This document shows positions 33,474 to 42,053 of a DNA stretch of 50,031 nucleotides, one piece after another. Origin of the DNA: Antrihabitans cavernicola (GTDB lineage Bacteria > Actinomycetota > Actinomycetes > Mycobacteriales > Mycobacteriaceae); NCBI RefSeq assembly GCF_008297975.1, contig NZ_VLNY01000023.1, positions 1-50,031 of the forward strand, read 5' to 3'. Both the position numbers and the translations under genes were made by a program. Numbering within the stretch: the first letter of the stretch is position 1; each line of letters starts with the position of its first letter. The notes beneath the pieces are model-generated. The model had not been told where the DNA came from. It ran no database searches and saw only the letters and a program-made list of their open reading frames with translations.

Positions 33474-34892
33474 TCAGGCTTTGTGCGGCTCGCTGGCGCG
33501 GAGCATGTCCTCGCGCTCGACCACCTTGATGCGCTCGCGACCCTCGGGCTCGCCCAGTGAGCGCTCGTGCGCGTCCAGGCGGTACCAGCCGTCCCAGGTG
33601 GTGAAGGGGATGGATTTGCTTTCGAGGAACGCCACGATCGCGTCTTCGCTCGGATCGGCCGCGCCTTCGAAGTTGACGCTGTCGTCGAGCAGGCAGGCGA
33701 CCGTCTCGTTGGCGTCGCCCTTGGTGTGGCCGATGAGGCCGACGGGGCCGCGCTTGATCCAGCCGGTGACGTACGTCGACGGGATGTGCTTGCCTGCGTC
33801 GTCCAGCACGCGACCGGCCTCGTTCGGCACGGTGCCGGCCTGATCGTCGAACGGCAGGGCAGAGATGTTCTGGCTGAGGTAGCCGACGGCGCGGTAGACG
33901 GCCTGGACGTCCCAATCGTTGTACTTGCCGGTGCCCTTGACGTTGCCGGTGCCGTCCAGCTCGGTGCGCTCGGTGCGCAGACCGACCACCTTGCCGTTCT
34001 CGCCGACGATCTCGGTGGGGGATTCGAAGAAGTGCAGGAACAGCTTGTGCGGGCGGTTGCCTGCGTCGCGGATCGCCCAGTCCTGCAAGGTGTTCGCGAC
34101 CATGTCGACCTGCTTGGAGTTGCGTCGTGCCTGCTCCGAGCCCTCGTCGTAGTCGATGTCCTCGGGAGCGACGATCACTTCGATGGTCGGCGAATGGTCG
34201 AGCTCGCGCAGTTCCAGCGGGGTGAACTTGGCCTGCGCCGGGCCGCGGCGACCGAAGACGTGCACCTCGACGGCCTTGTTGGCCTTGAGACCGTCGTAGA
34301 CGTTTGCCGGGATCTCGGTCGGCAGCAGCTCGTCGCCGGTCTTGGCCAGCACGCGTGCCACGTCGAGCGCCACGTTGCCGACGCCGAGGACGGCGACCTT
34401 CTCGGCGTCGAGCGGCCATTCGCGTGGCACGTCGGGGTGTCCGTCGTACCAGGACACGAAGTCGGCGGCGCCGTAGCTGCCGTCCAGTTCGACGCCGGGG
34501 ATCTCGAGTGCGCGGTCTGCGTTGGCGCCGGTGGAGAAGATGACGGCGTCGTAGAAACGACGCAGGTCGTCGAGGGTGATGTCGTTGCCGTAGTCGATGT
34601 TGCCGAGGAGCCGCACGTGCTCCTTGTCGAGCACCTTGTGCAGCGCGGTGATGATGCCCTTGATGCGCGGGTGGTCGGGTGCGACGCCGTACCTGATCAG
34701 GCCGAACGGTGCAGGCATTCGTTCGAAGAGGTCGATGCTCACGTCGGCATCGGATTTCATCAGCGCGTCGGCGGCATAAATGCCTGCCGGGCCTGCGCCG
34801 ATGATTGCCACGCGAATCGGGCGGGATTGGGCGGGCGATGTTTCAGCGCGATCCTGGGCGGGCGTCGAAACGGCCTGGGCCTGATCAGTCAT
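33474..34892 (-). CDS. fprA: NADPH-ferredoxin reductase FprA (adrenodoxin-reductase-like)
   Basis: A 472-residue flavoprotein that passes electrons from NADPH to ferredoxins, often serving cytochromes P450. It has the FAD motif VAIIGAGPAGIYAADALMKS, then MPAPFGLIRYGVAPDHPRIKGI, the NADP-binding VLGVGNVALDVARVLAK, and a C-terminal GWIKRGPVGLIGHTKGDANETV. Length and motifs match mycobacterial FprA. The ATG at 34892 is the best start; the longer frame upstream covers the opposite small gene's region. No ferredoxin or P450 gene is adjacent. Confidence 0.95.
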   Translation of the reverse strand: MTDQAQAVSTPAQDRAETSPAQSRPIRVAIIGAGPAGIYAADALMKSDADVSIDLFERMPAPFGLIRYGVAPDHPRIKGIITALHKVLDKEHVRLLGNIDYGNDITLDDLRRFYDAVIFSTGANADRALEIPGVELDGSYGAADFVSWYDGHPDVPREWPLDAEKVAVLGVGNVALDVARVLAKTGDELLPTEIPANVYDGLKANKAVEVHVFGRRGPAQAKFTPLELRELDHSPTIEVIVAPEDIDYDEGSEQARRNSKQVDMVANTLQDWAIRDAGNRPHKLFLHFFESPTEIVGENGKVVGLRTERTELDGTGNVKGTGKYNDWDVQAVYRAVGYLSQNISALPFDDQAGTVPNEAGRVLDDAGKHIPSTYVTGWIKRGPVGLIGHTKGDANETVACLLDDSVNFEGAADPSEDAIVAFLESKSIPFTTWDGWYRLDAHERSLGEPEGRERIKVVEREDMLRASEPHKA

Positions 34893-35031
34893 CTTCGGAC
34901 GTACACCTTTTCGATGAGTGGCCTCGCTGAGCACCACGGTTTGCCGTTCACGGCGTGGGAACGCCGAGTCTATCGCGTAGCTCCTGGCCCACCGTTCGCT
35001 GTGGGTCCGGGTTCGGGAATGATCGACGCTC

Positions 35032-35445
35032 ATGACCGCAGAACCACAGCCCGACGACGATCCGAGAACAGTATGGCCGTTCGTGATGGCTGTGGTGGTG
35101 ATCGGTTTGCTGGTGCTGGGGATCGTGATCGTGGGTCTCGTATCGCCTGCCGACAAGAACGTCACCGATGCCGATCGAATTCAGGTGGCGGTCAACAACT
35201 TTGTCGCCGCCTACAACAACAACGACGACGCTCAGAAGCGCGCGGCCGCCTGCTCGACTTTCAAGAAGGAGAAGTCGCCGCTGGTCGAGAAGACCGGGAA
35301 GGTGTCGGTCGACCGTGTCGAAGAGGCCGTGGTCGACGGCGATCGCGCGAAGGCAGCTGTGACGACCAAGCATGACGACGCGAAGGATCCCGTGGTCACC
35401 TGGAACTTCACCAGGACCGACGGCGAGTGGCTGGTCTGCGACTGA
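35032..35445 (+). CDS. Small single-pass membrane protein, DUF4878/Rv0361-like C-domain
   Basis: A 137-residue protein: a short acidic N-terminus, one membrane helix at about 15-37 (VWPFVMAVVVIGLLVLGIVI), and an outer NTF2-like domain (IQVAVNNFVAAYNNNDDAQ... VVTWNFTRTDGEWLVCD). The domain's end (GEWLVCD) parallels that of the protein at 243-1247 (GWKVCD), so they are probably distant paralogues. Function unknown. It is divergent from fprA and lies upstream of the riboswitch, transcribed toward it. Confidence 0.8.
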   Translation: MTAEPQPDDDPRTVWPFVMAVVVIGLLVLGIVIVGLVSPADKNVTDADRIQVAVNNFVAAYNNNDDAQKRAAACSTFKKEKSPLVEKTGKVSVDRVEEAVVDGDRAKAAVTTKHDDAKDPVVTWNFTRTDGEWLVCD

Positions 35446-35485
35446 GTCGATGCCGGTCGAGGCCGGGGTGTCCGGTTCGCCCGGT

Positions 35486-35514
35486 TTGACAACGCCGTGG
35501 TGGAACGGGAATTC
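35486..35514 (+). promoter_or_regulatory. Promoter of the riboswitch-rhodanese-metZ transcript
   Basis: TTGACA (35486-35491) is followed after 17 bp by GAATTC (35509-35514), a plausible -35/-10 pair. The predicted start near 35521 coincides with the first base of the riboswitch P1 stem. Confidence 0.6.
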
Positions 35515-35520
35515 TCAGAT

Positions 35521-35602
35521 CAGGTCATGAGTACCAGCGTTCAGCCCCGGCTTGCTGGTCGGCAACCCTCCTCCGCGGTGGGGTGCTCCGGGTGACGACC
35601 TG
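35521..35602 (+). promoter_or_regulatory. SAM-IV riboswitch (S-adenosylmethionine-sensing leader)
   Basis: CAGGTC (35521-35526) pairs with GACCTG (35597-35602) as the closing stem. In between lie GGTCATGAGTACCAGCG, AGCCCCGGCTTGCTGG, GGCAACCCTCC, and GCGGTGGGGTGCTCCGGGTGA, all typical of the SAM-IV class found in actinobacteria. A SAM-bound aptamer is expected to shut down the downstream sulphur-assimilation genes. The remaining ~50 nt before the ATG at 35653 may contain the expression platform and an extra 3' hairpin, so the functional end may reach about 35640. Confidence 0.9.
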
Positions 35603-35652
35603 GCCGTACTCCAATACCGGACTCGGCAAGCGCGTGAAAGGCTGACAAAAAC

Positions 35653-36060
35653 ATGACTTATGCAGGCGATATCTCTCCGCAGGCAGCCTGGGATCTGCTC
35701 CGCGACGACCCGAAGGCCGTCCTCGTCGATGTGCGTACCCAGGGCGAATGGAACGCGATCGGTATCCCCGACATCGCCGAGCTGGACCGCCCGGCCCACT
35801 ACATCGAATGGGTGGATTCGACAGGCACGCGGAACACGAAGTTCGTCGACGACCTGCGGGAAGCCGGCGTTTCGGGCGGCCCCGTCGTGTTCCTGTGCCG
35901 ATCGGGTCAACGCTCCGTGCACGCCGCGAATGCCGCGACGGCCGCCGGAATCGAACCGTCGTACAACGTGCTCGAGGGCTTCGAGGGTCCGGTCGGTCCG
36001 TCTGGGCAGCGCGACGTGAGCGGCTGGAAAGTCCTCGGCTTGCCCTGGCAGCAGTCATGA
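35653..36060 (+). CDS. Rhodanese-like sulfurtransferase (Rv0390-like)
   Basis: A 135-residue single rhodanese domain with the persulfide cysteine in LCRSGQRS (Cys82) and the N-terminal VLVDVRTQGEWNAIGIPD. It probably transfers sulfane sulphur, perhaps to or from the homocysteine pathway enzyme encoded next. It is the first gene behind the SAM-IV riboswitch and overlaps metZ by 4 bp (ATGA), the same pair as Rv0390-metZ in mycobacteria, so it is expected to be repressed when SAM is plentiful. Confidence 0.93.
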   Translation: MTYAGDISPQAAWDLLRDDPKAVLVDVRTQGEWNAIGIPDIAELDRPAHYIEWVDSTGTRNTKFVDDLREAGVSGGPVVFLCRSGQRSVHAANAATAAGIEPSYNVLEGFEGPVGPSGQRDVSGWKVLGLPWQQS

Positions 36061-37277
36061 GCATTCCGAAGGGTGGGGCGTTCGAGAAGAAGCTGCCCGA
36101 CGGCGTCGGTCCTGCGACGATCGGTGTGCGCGGCGGCATCCTGCGGTCCGGCTTCGAGGAGAACGCCGAAGCGCTGTATCTGACGTCGGGCTTCGTCTAC
36201 GAGAGCGCCGGTGCCGCAGAGGCCGCGTTCACCGGTGAGGTGGACCACTTCGTCTACTCCCGCTACGGCAATCCGACGGTCGCCATGTTCGAGGAGCGGA
36301 TGCGCCTGATCGACGGTGCCGAAGCCTGCTTCGCGACCGCGAGCGGCATGGCGGCGGTGTTCACCGCACTGGGTGCTCTGTTGAAGGCGGGCGATCGGCT
36401 GGTCGCGGCGCGCAGCCTCTTCGGATCCTGTTTCGTGGTCTGTAACGAGATTCTGCCGCGCTGGGGTATCGAAACTGTCTTCGTCGACGGCGAAGACAAC
36501 GATCAGTGGGAGCAGGCGCTGTCGGTACCCACCACAGCCGTCTTCTTCGAGACACCGTCGAATCCGATGCAGTCGCTGGTGGATGTGCCGAGAGTCGTCG
36601 AGCTGGCCCATTCCGCAGGCGCGAAAGTGGTGCTGGACAACGTCTTCGCGACGCCGCTGCTGCAACGTAGCTTCGAGCTCGGCGCCGACGTCGTCGTCTA
36701 TTCCGGTACCAAGCACATCGACGGCCAGGGCCGAGTGCTCGGCGGCGCCATTCTGGGCGAGCGGGACTACATCGACGGTCCGGTCAAGAATCTGATGCGC
36801 CATACCGGACCGGCGCTGAGTCCGTTCAATGCGTGGACCTTGCTCAAGGGGCTCGAGACGATGCCGCTGCGGGTCCAGCATTCGAATGCGTCCGCGTTGG
36901 CCATCGCGAAGTTCCTCGAGGGGCACCGGGCTATCAGTGCGGTGAAGTATCCGTACCTGGAATCGCACCCGCAGTACGAGCTCGCGCGCACCCAGATGAG
37001 CGGCGGCGGCACCGTCGTGACGTTCGAGCTGGATGCGCCCGCAGATCAGGCGAAGAAGCGGGCGTTCGAGGTGCTCGATGCCCTGCGCATCGTCGATATC
37101 TCCAACAACCTAGGCGATGCCAAGTCGTTGATCACTCACCCTGCCACCACGACCCACCGGGCGATGGGGCCGGAAGGTCGTGCGGCCATTGGCATTTCGG
37201 ATGGCATCGTGCGCATCTCGATTGGCCTCGAAGACGTGGAAGATCTGCTGGGCGATTTGGAGCAGGCGCTCGGCTGA
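36057..37277 (+). CDS. metZ: O-succinylhomoserine sulfhydrylase
   Basis: PLP enzyme that makes homocysteine from O-succinyl- or O-acetylhomoserine and sulphide in methionine synthesis. The 406 residues match the mycobacterial enzyme's length. The PLP lysine is in VVYSGTKHIDGQGR (Lys219). Other family features are SRYGNPTVAMFEERM, ASGMAAVFTAL, FFETPSNPMQ and the C-terminal ATTTHRAMGPEGRAAIGIS. It is translationally coupled to the rhodanese gene behind the riboswitch. The acyl-group preference cannot be told by eye. Confidence 0.96.
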   Translation: MSIPKGGAFEKKLPDGVGPATIGVRGGILRSGFEENAEALYLTSGFVYESAGAAEAAFTGEVDHFVYSRYGNPTVAMFEERMRLIDGAEACFATASGMAAVFTALGALLKAGDRLVAARSLFGSCFVVCNEILPRWGIETVFVDGEDNDQWEQALSVPTTAVFFETPSNPMQSLVDVPRVVELAHSAGAKVVLDNVFATPLLQRSFELGADVVVYSGTKHIDGQGRVLGGAILGERDYIDGPVKNLMRHTGPALSPFNAWTLLKGLETMPLRVQHSNASALAIAKFLEGHRAISAVKYPYLESHPQYELARTQMSGGGTVVTFELDAPADQAKKRAFEVLDALRIVDISNNLGDAKSLITHPATTTHRAMGPEGRAAIGISDGIVRISIGLEDVEDLLGDLEQALG

Positions 37278-37287
37278 CCTGTATGCG

Positions 37288-37319
37288 TTGACAACATGCT
37301 GTCAAAGTGACAGCATACT
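37288..37319 (+). promoter_or_regulatory. Promoter with perfect MarR-type operator
   Basis: ATGCTGTCA (37296-37304) and TGACAGCAT (37308-37316) form a perfect 9-bp inverted repeat with a 3-bp spacer. A TTGACA -35 box (37288-37293) precedes it and a CATACT -10-like box (37314-37319, 20-bp spacing, so imperfect) overlaps its end, just before the ATG at 37323. A bound repressor would block the promoter; the MarR protein encoded two genes on is the obvious candidate. Confidence 0.78.
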
Positions 37320-37322
37320 GTC

Positions 37323-37940
37323 ATGACTACGTTCGAAAAGGTTCACGTCGGTATCTACGACACCCTCGCGGATTGGGAAGTCGGTGCGGCCATCGCGCAC
37401 ATCAACAAGGACCAGTGGCAGAAGCAGCCGGGTCGGTATCGGGTGGTGACGGTCGGTTTGACCCCCGATCCGATCGTCACGATGGGTGGCATGCGAATCG
37501 TGCCGGATACGACGCTCGATCAGATCGATCCGGCCGACAGCGCGATGCTGATTCTGCCGGGCTCCGACACCTGGGACGCGGGCGACCAGGCTCCGTTCGC
37601 GAAGAAGGCGCGAGAGTTCCTCGACGCCGGTGTTCCGGTCGCTGCAATCTGTGGTGCCACAGGCGGATTGGCGAAGGAAGGCTTGCTGGACAACCGCGAT
37701 CACACCAGTGGCGCTGCGATGTATCTGGACGCGATCGGGTATGGCGGCGCTGCTCGGTACCAGGATGTTCCAGCAGTCACGGATCAGAATGTGATCACGG
37801 CCGGACCGCCGAGCCAGTTCGAGTTCGCTCGCGAGATCTTCGCTCGGCTCGATCTGTACACGCCCGAGGTGCTCGCAGCGTGGTACCAGCTGTTCGGGCA
37901 GAACGATCCAGCCGGCTACTACGTGCTGGCGCAGGCATGA
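37323..37940 (+). CDS. DJ-1/PfpI-family protein
   Basis: A 205-residue protein of the class I glutamine-amidotransferase-like/PfpI superfamily. The nucleophile elbow is VAAICGATGG with Cys110, preceded by LILPGSDTWD and followed by QNVITAGPPSQFEFA. Relatives act as glyoxalases, deglycases, proteases or chaperones, so the exact activity is undetermined. It is the first gene of a two-gene operon with marR and lies directly behind the palindromic operator, pointing to induction by a stress compound (inference). Confidence 0.87.
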   Translation: MTTFEKVHVGIYDTLADWEVGAAIAHINKDQWQKQPGRYRVVTVGLTPDPIVTMGGMRIVPDTTLDQIDPADSAMLILPGSDTWDAGDQAPFAKKAREFLDAGVPVAAICGATGGLAKEGLLDNRDHTSGAAMYLDAIGYGGAARYQDVPAVTDQNVITAGPPSQFEFAREIFARLDLYTPEVLAAWYQLFGQNDPAGYYVLAQA

Positions 37941-38374
37941 CCGAAGGCGAGCTGTTCAGCGCCGCCGCGATCACGTCGTTTCGGTTGAACGGGCAGTTCC
38001 TGGCTGTCGCCGAAGGTATGGCGAAACCGGTCGGATTGACGGCGTCGTGGTGGCAGGTACTGGGAGCTGTTCTGCACGAACCGCTTCCGGTATCCGGTAT
38101 CGCGCGGGAGATGGGCATCACCCGTCAGAGCGTGCAGCGGATCGCGGATCTGTTGGTGGACAAGGGGCTTGCCGAGTATCGGGACAATCCGGCGCATCGT
38201 CGGGCGAAGTTGGTTGCCGTGACGGCGGAGGGTCTTGCCGCGGTTCGACGCATTTCGCCGCAGCATGCGGTGCTGGCAAAGCAGCTTGCAGATAAGTTGG
38301 GCATCGATGAGCTGCAGCACGCAGTCGAAGCGCTGCAAGCACTTTCGGCAGTTCTCGAGGGTTGGCCTAGCTGA
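37937..38374 (+). CDS. MarR-family transcriptional regulator
   Basis: A 145-residue winged-helix regulator: VSGIAREMGITRQSVQRIADLLVDKGLAE holds the HTH, with the wing at NPAHRRAKLVAVTAEG. MarR proteins are usually dimeric repressors released by a ligand or oxidation; this one contains no cysteine in the HTH. It overlaps the PfpI stop codon (ATGA), so it is co-transcribed and probably autorepresses through the 37296-37316 operator. Confidence 0.92.
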   Translation: MTEGELFSAAAITSFRLNGQFLAVAEGMAKPVGLTASWWQVLGAVLHEPLPVSGIAREMGITRQSVQRIADLLVDKGLAEYRDNPAHRRAKLVAVTAEGLAAVRRISPQHAVLAKQLADKLGIDELQHAVEALQALSAVLEGWPS

Positions 38375-38403
38375 CTCCGTGGCCACTGGAGTGGGTGTCG
38401 AAA

Positions 38404-38450
38404 GCGCACTTATCGTCGCAAACGTCGAGAAGACGCGACGATATGTGCGC
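38404..38450. terminator. Bidirectional hairpin terminator between marR and the HAD gene
   Basis: A 16-base left arm (38404-38419, GCGCACTTATCGTCGC) pairs with 38435-38450 with a single mismatch around a 15-nt loop. The element sits between convergent genes (stops at 38374 and 38471). No T-run is present on either side. The arm end GTGCGCACTCG recalls the repeat after purA (15060-15116). Confidence 0.65.
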
Positions 38451-38470
38451 ACTCGACCGGCGAAGTCGCC

Positions 38471-39271
38471 TCAGCCGAATGGATTTGCCGTCTTTCCGAC
38501 CAAATCGGCCACTGAATCGATGACCAGCGTCGGACGGTACGGGAATTCCTCGACCGACTGCCGCGTCGAAATTCCCGTCAACACGAGGATGGTCCGCAGG
38601 CCGGCTTCCAGCCCGGCAACCACGTCGGTGTCCATCCGGTCGCCGATCATCAATGTGTTGGCGGAATGCGCATCGATCGAGCGCAACGCCGACCGCATCA
38701 TCAGCGCATTCGGTTTTCCCACGTAGTACGGCTCGCGGCCGGTCGCCCTGGTGATCAGCGCCGCCACCGAGCCGGTCGCAGGCAGCGACCCATCGCGCGA
38801 GGGGCCTGTCGCATCCGGATTCGTTGCTATGAATCGCGAACCACGTTCCACCAGACGGATCGCGGTGGTGATCGCTTCGAACGAGTAGGTGCGGGTTTCG
38901 CCGAGCACTACGTAGTCGGGATCGTTGTCGGTGAGGACGTACCCGATGTCGTGCAACGCCGTCGTCAGGCCCGACTCGCCGACCACGTAGGCGCTGCCGT
39001 TCGGTCGCTGATTCCCGAGGAAAGTTGCGGTCGCCAAGGCCGACGTCCAGATCGACTTCTCGGGTATGTCCAAGCCCGTGCGGCGCAGTCGCGCCTGCAG
39101 GTCACGGGGGGTTCGGATCGAGTTGTTGGTCAGCACCATGAACGGCGTGTCCTTGTTCTGCAGCTCCGTCAGGAACTCGTCGGCACCGGGAATCAGGTGC
39201 TCCTCGTGAACCAGTACGCCGTCCATGTCCATCAGGTACGAAAGCTCAGTGTTGTTCGTTTGCGTGGTCAC
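38471..39271 (-). CDS. HAD-superfamily phosphatase, NagD-like (class IIA)
   Basis: A 266-residue phosphatase. The nucleophile motif is YLMDMDGVLVHEEHLIPGADEF, motif II is VLTNNS, and the last motif is MIGDRMDTDVVAGLEAG, with the class IIA cap between (SALATATFLGNQ... GETRTYSFEAIT). Such enzymes dephosphorylate nucleotides or sugar phosphates; the substrate is not identified. It is divergent from the monooxygenase operon, sharing a ~94-bp upstream region. Confidence 0.93.
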   Translation of the reverse strand: MTTQTNNTELSYLMDMDGVLVHEEHLIPGADEFLTELQNKDTPFMVLTNNSIRTPRDLQARLRRTGLDIPEKSIWTSALATATFLGNQRPNGSAYVVGESGLTTALHDIGYVLTDNDPDYVVLGETRTYSFEAITTAIRLVERGSRFIATNPDATGPSRDGSLPATGSVAALITRATGREPYYVGKPNALMMRSALRSIDAHSANTLMIGDRMDTDVVAGLEAGLRTILVLTGISTRQSVEEFPYRPTLVIDSVADLVGKTANPFG

Positions 39272-39364
39272 CGGTTCAGTATGCGACTACCGCCCGAATA
39301 TTCCCTTGCGTTCCCACTGATCCAAAGCATGCCTAACGATGCGCTGAGCAGCGAGAGTCGTACC

Positions 39365-40417
39365 GTGAAGTTCCTTTTGATCAGCTTGATCACGCACCAC
39401 CCGGATCCGGTCACCGGTGAAAAGCTGAGCCCGGCGGCGCGATTGACCCAGGTCGTCGAGTCGGCCGTTCAAGCCGAGGAGTTGGGATTCGACGGATTCG
39501 CCGTGGGGGAGCGGCACGAGCGCCCTTTTCTGTCGTCCGCACCGCCGGTGGTGCTGAGCAATATCGCCGCACGTACGTCCACCATCGAGCTGTGGACCGG
39601 TGTCACCACGCTGAGCCTCCTCGATCCGGTGCGTGCGTTCGAGGACTACTCGACGCTGGACAACCTCTCCGGTGGCAGGTTGCAACTGATCATCGGAAAA
39701 GGCAACGGGACTGCTCAGGCGGAGCTCTTCCACGTCACACCGGACGACCAGTGGGAACGCAACCGCGAAGGCTACGAGCTGTTTCGTGAGCTATGGGAGA
39801 GCGAAAGCGTCACGTGGACAGGCAAATTCCGCCCGCCACTGACCGATGCCGTCGCATTGCCGCGGCCGCTGCAACCGAAACTTCGGATCTGGCACGGCAG
39901 CGCGACAAGCAAGGAGTCCGTGGAATTCGCTGCACAACATGGTGATCCGATCTTCTCCGCGAACGTCACCAATGCCATCGAGCCGTACGCGGAGCTGATC
40001 CGGCACTATCGCGAGCAATGGGCACACCACGGCCACGATCCCGCCGACGCTCGAGTCGGTGCGGGCACAGCCGGATTCCACGTCACCGAGAATTCGCAGG
40101 ATGCGCTCGACGCATGGCGGCCGAACTTCGAGTACCGACTCGAATTCGCTCGAAAGACCGGCCTGCCAGTCGTATTCGAAACCTATGACGACTTCGTGCA
40201 GCGCAGTTCCGCGTTGATCGGTAGCCCGGAACAGGTGATCGACAAGGTGCTGCGCTATCACGAGCAGTTCGGCCACCAGGTCATCCACCTCAGTGCCGAT
40301 CCCGACGGGGTGGGGTACAAGGCGCATCGCGACAGTCTCGAACTGTTCCAGTCGGAGGTCGCTCCTGTTCTCCGGGAGAAGATTCCGAATCTGTCCGCCC
40401 GCAACCATTCACTCTGA
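39365..40417 (+). CDS. Luciferase-like flavin monooxygenase 1
   Basis: A 350-residue (beta/alpha)8 protein of the bacterial luciferase-like monooxygenase (LLM) family: KFLLISLITHHPDPVTGEK, ELGFDGFAVGERH, TSTIELWTGVTTLSLLDPVR, NLSGGRLQLIIGKGNG and late IGSPEQVIDKVLRYHEQFG. These use reduced FMN or F420 and O2. The GTG at 39365 begins the conserved domain with GAGAG upstream; an ATG at 39329 would add 12 residues. It is the first gene of the operon continuing to 49914; the next gene's ribosome site overlaps its stop. Confidence 0.87.
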   Translation: MKFLLISLITHHPDPVTGEKLSPAARLTQVVESAVQAEELGFDGFAVGERHERPFLSSAPPVVLSNIAARTSTIELWTGVTTLSLLDPVRAFEDYSTLDNLSGGRLQLIIGKGNGTAQAELFHVTPDDQWERNREGYELFRELWESESVTWTGKFRPPLTDAVALPRPLQPKLRIWHGSATSKESVEFAAQHGDPIFSANVTNAIEPYAELIRHYREQWAHHGHDPADARVGAGTAGFHVTENSQDALDAWRPNFEYRLEFARKTGLPVVFETYDDFVQRSSALIGSPEQVIDKVLRYHEQFGHQVIHLSADPDGVGYKAHRDSLELFQSEVAPVLREKIPNLSARNHSL

Positions 40418-40427
40418 GGAGCTCTCG

Positions 40428-42053
40428 GTGTCGTCCTCCACACCCAGCCGACCACGCGTCGGCGTAGTCGCCGTACTTGCCGCGGTCAGCTCGATGCTTG
40501 TCGCATGCGGAGGCGCCGACGGCGACGCAGCGGCGGCAGGCCCGGCTCAGCCCGGCGGAACTCTTCGTTACGGACTCTCGGTCGCACCGACCTGCGCAGA
40601 TCCAGCCCAGTCGGGGACCAACCAAACCATCTATGTGACACGGCAGATCGTCGACTCACTCACCGATCAGGATCCGAAGACCGGCGAGATCAAGCCGTGG
40701 CTCGCGCAGAGTTGGCAAGTTGCACCGGATGCGAGCAGTTTCACGTTCACCTTGAAAGACGGGGTGACCTTCAGCGACGGCACGCCCGTCACCGCGGACT
40801 CGGTCAAGAAGAACTTCGACGCCGTGAAAGATCTCGGTCCCGACGGTGCTTTGGCGAAGAGCTATCTGAGCGGCTACACCGGGACAGACGTGATCGACGC
40901 TCACACCGCGCGAGTGAACTTTTCCGGTCCCAACGTTGCGTTCCTGCAAGCGTCGTCGACGCCGCAACTCGGTGTGCTGTCCGACGCAACCGTCGCGCAA
41001 CCTTGGGAGCAGCGCTGCCAGGGCAATGCGATCGGCTCCGGGCCGTTCGTCTACACCGACTGGCAGCAGGGTCGATCGGCGACTCTGAAGAAGCGTGCCG
41101 GATACGACTGGGGTTCAGCGGTTTTCGCACATCGTGGCGATGCGTACCTCGACGGCATCGACTTCACGGTAGTCCCGGAATCCGGTGTTCGTGCAGGCAG
41201 CGTGTCATCCGGCCAACTCGATGCCACCAGTGATGCCCTGCCCCAGGATGCTTCGCAGATTCAAGGTGCGGGTGGCCAGGTGCTGACGCGGCCGAACCCC
41301 GGCATCGTGTTCTTCTTCCAGCCGAACGTCACCAGAGGCGTCCTCGCGGATCAGGCTGTGCGCCAAGCGTTGATCCCGGCGATCGACCGCAAGGAGCTGA
41401 TCGATACGGTCCTCGACCCGACCTTCTTCGCGGCCACCGGGCCGCTCGCACATACCACTCCGCTGTACAAAGATCTGTCCAGCACAGTGAAGTACGACCC
41501 GGCCAAGGCGGGCAAGGACCTCGACGCCGCAGGATGGCGCACAGGCACGGACGGCATTCGCGAGAAGAACGGCCAACGGCTCAGTTTCGCCGTCAGCTTC
41601 ACCGCGGTGTTCGCGGGCAATCAGGCGGTGCTGGAACTCGTGCAGCAGCAACTGAAGAAGGTGGGCGTCGACCTGCAGCTGCAACTGTTGTCCAACGGCG
41701 ACTACAACGCCCGGACCGCCAGTGGCGACTACGACGCGTTGTACTACAACAGCACTCGCGCCGACCCCGACATTCTGCGTGCCACGTTCGCGACCGACGG
41801 CCGCAACTTCAACCGACGCGGACCTGATCCCGAGCTGGATCAAGCGCTGACGGGCCAACTTGCGAGTGCGGACGTGAATCAGCGCGGCGCACAGGTGAGC
41901 AAGGCACAGGAATTGATCATCGACCGTGGTCTGTCGATCCCCACGATCGAACTGTCGCAGGCGATCGGCGTGGCATCGACCGTGCAGGACTTGAAGTTCG
42001 AAGCGTCGTCGCGCCTGCAGTTCTACGATGCCTGGCTTTCGGGTAGATCGTAA
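40428..42053 (+). CDS. ABC transporter substrate-binding lipoprotein (SBP_bac_5, oligopeptide type)
   Basis: A 541-residue lipoprotein. The signal peptide ends in lipobox LVAC (Cys27), followed by family 5 binding-protein motifs: GGTLRYGLSV, LAQSWQVAPDASSFTFTLKDGVTFSDG and LRFYDAWL-like C-terminus (LQFYDAWLSG). It should bind peptides or another small ligand outside the cell and pass it to the permeases that follow. GTG start has a good AGGAG (40417-40421). Its stop overlaps the permease ATG (TAATG). Ligand unknown. Confidence 0.93.
   Translation: MSSSTPSRPRVGVVAVLAAVSSMLVACGGADGDAAAAGPAQPGGTLRYGLSVAPTCADPAQSGTNQTIYVTRQIVDSLTDQDPKTGEIKPWLAQSWQVAPDASSFTFTLKDGVTFSDGTPVTADSVKKNFDAVKDLGPDGALAKSYLSGYTGTDVIDAHTARVNFSGPNVAFLQASSTPQLGVLSDATVAQPWEQRCQGNAIGSGPFVYTDWQQGRSATLKKRAGYDWGSAVFAHRGDAYLDGIDFTVVPESGVRAGSVSSGQLDATSDALPQDASQIQGAGGQVLTRPNPGIVFFFQPNVTRGVLADQAVRQALIPAIDRKELIDTVLDPTFFAATGPLAHTTPLYKDLSSTVKYDPAKAGKDLDAAGWRTGTDGIREKNGQRLSFAVSFTAVFAGNQAVLELVQQQLKKVGVDLQLQLLSNGDYNARTASGDYDALYYNSTRADPDILRATFATDGRNFNRRGPDPELDQALTGQLASADVNQRGAQVSKAQELIIDRGLSIPTIELSQAIGVASTVQDLKFEASSRLQFYDAWLSGRS

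Noticed and set aside
33567-35375. 602-residue frame opposite fprA
   Set aside because: Antisense shadow of a clear flavoprotein gene.
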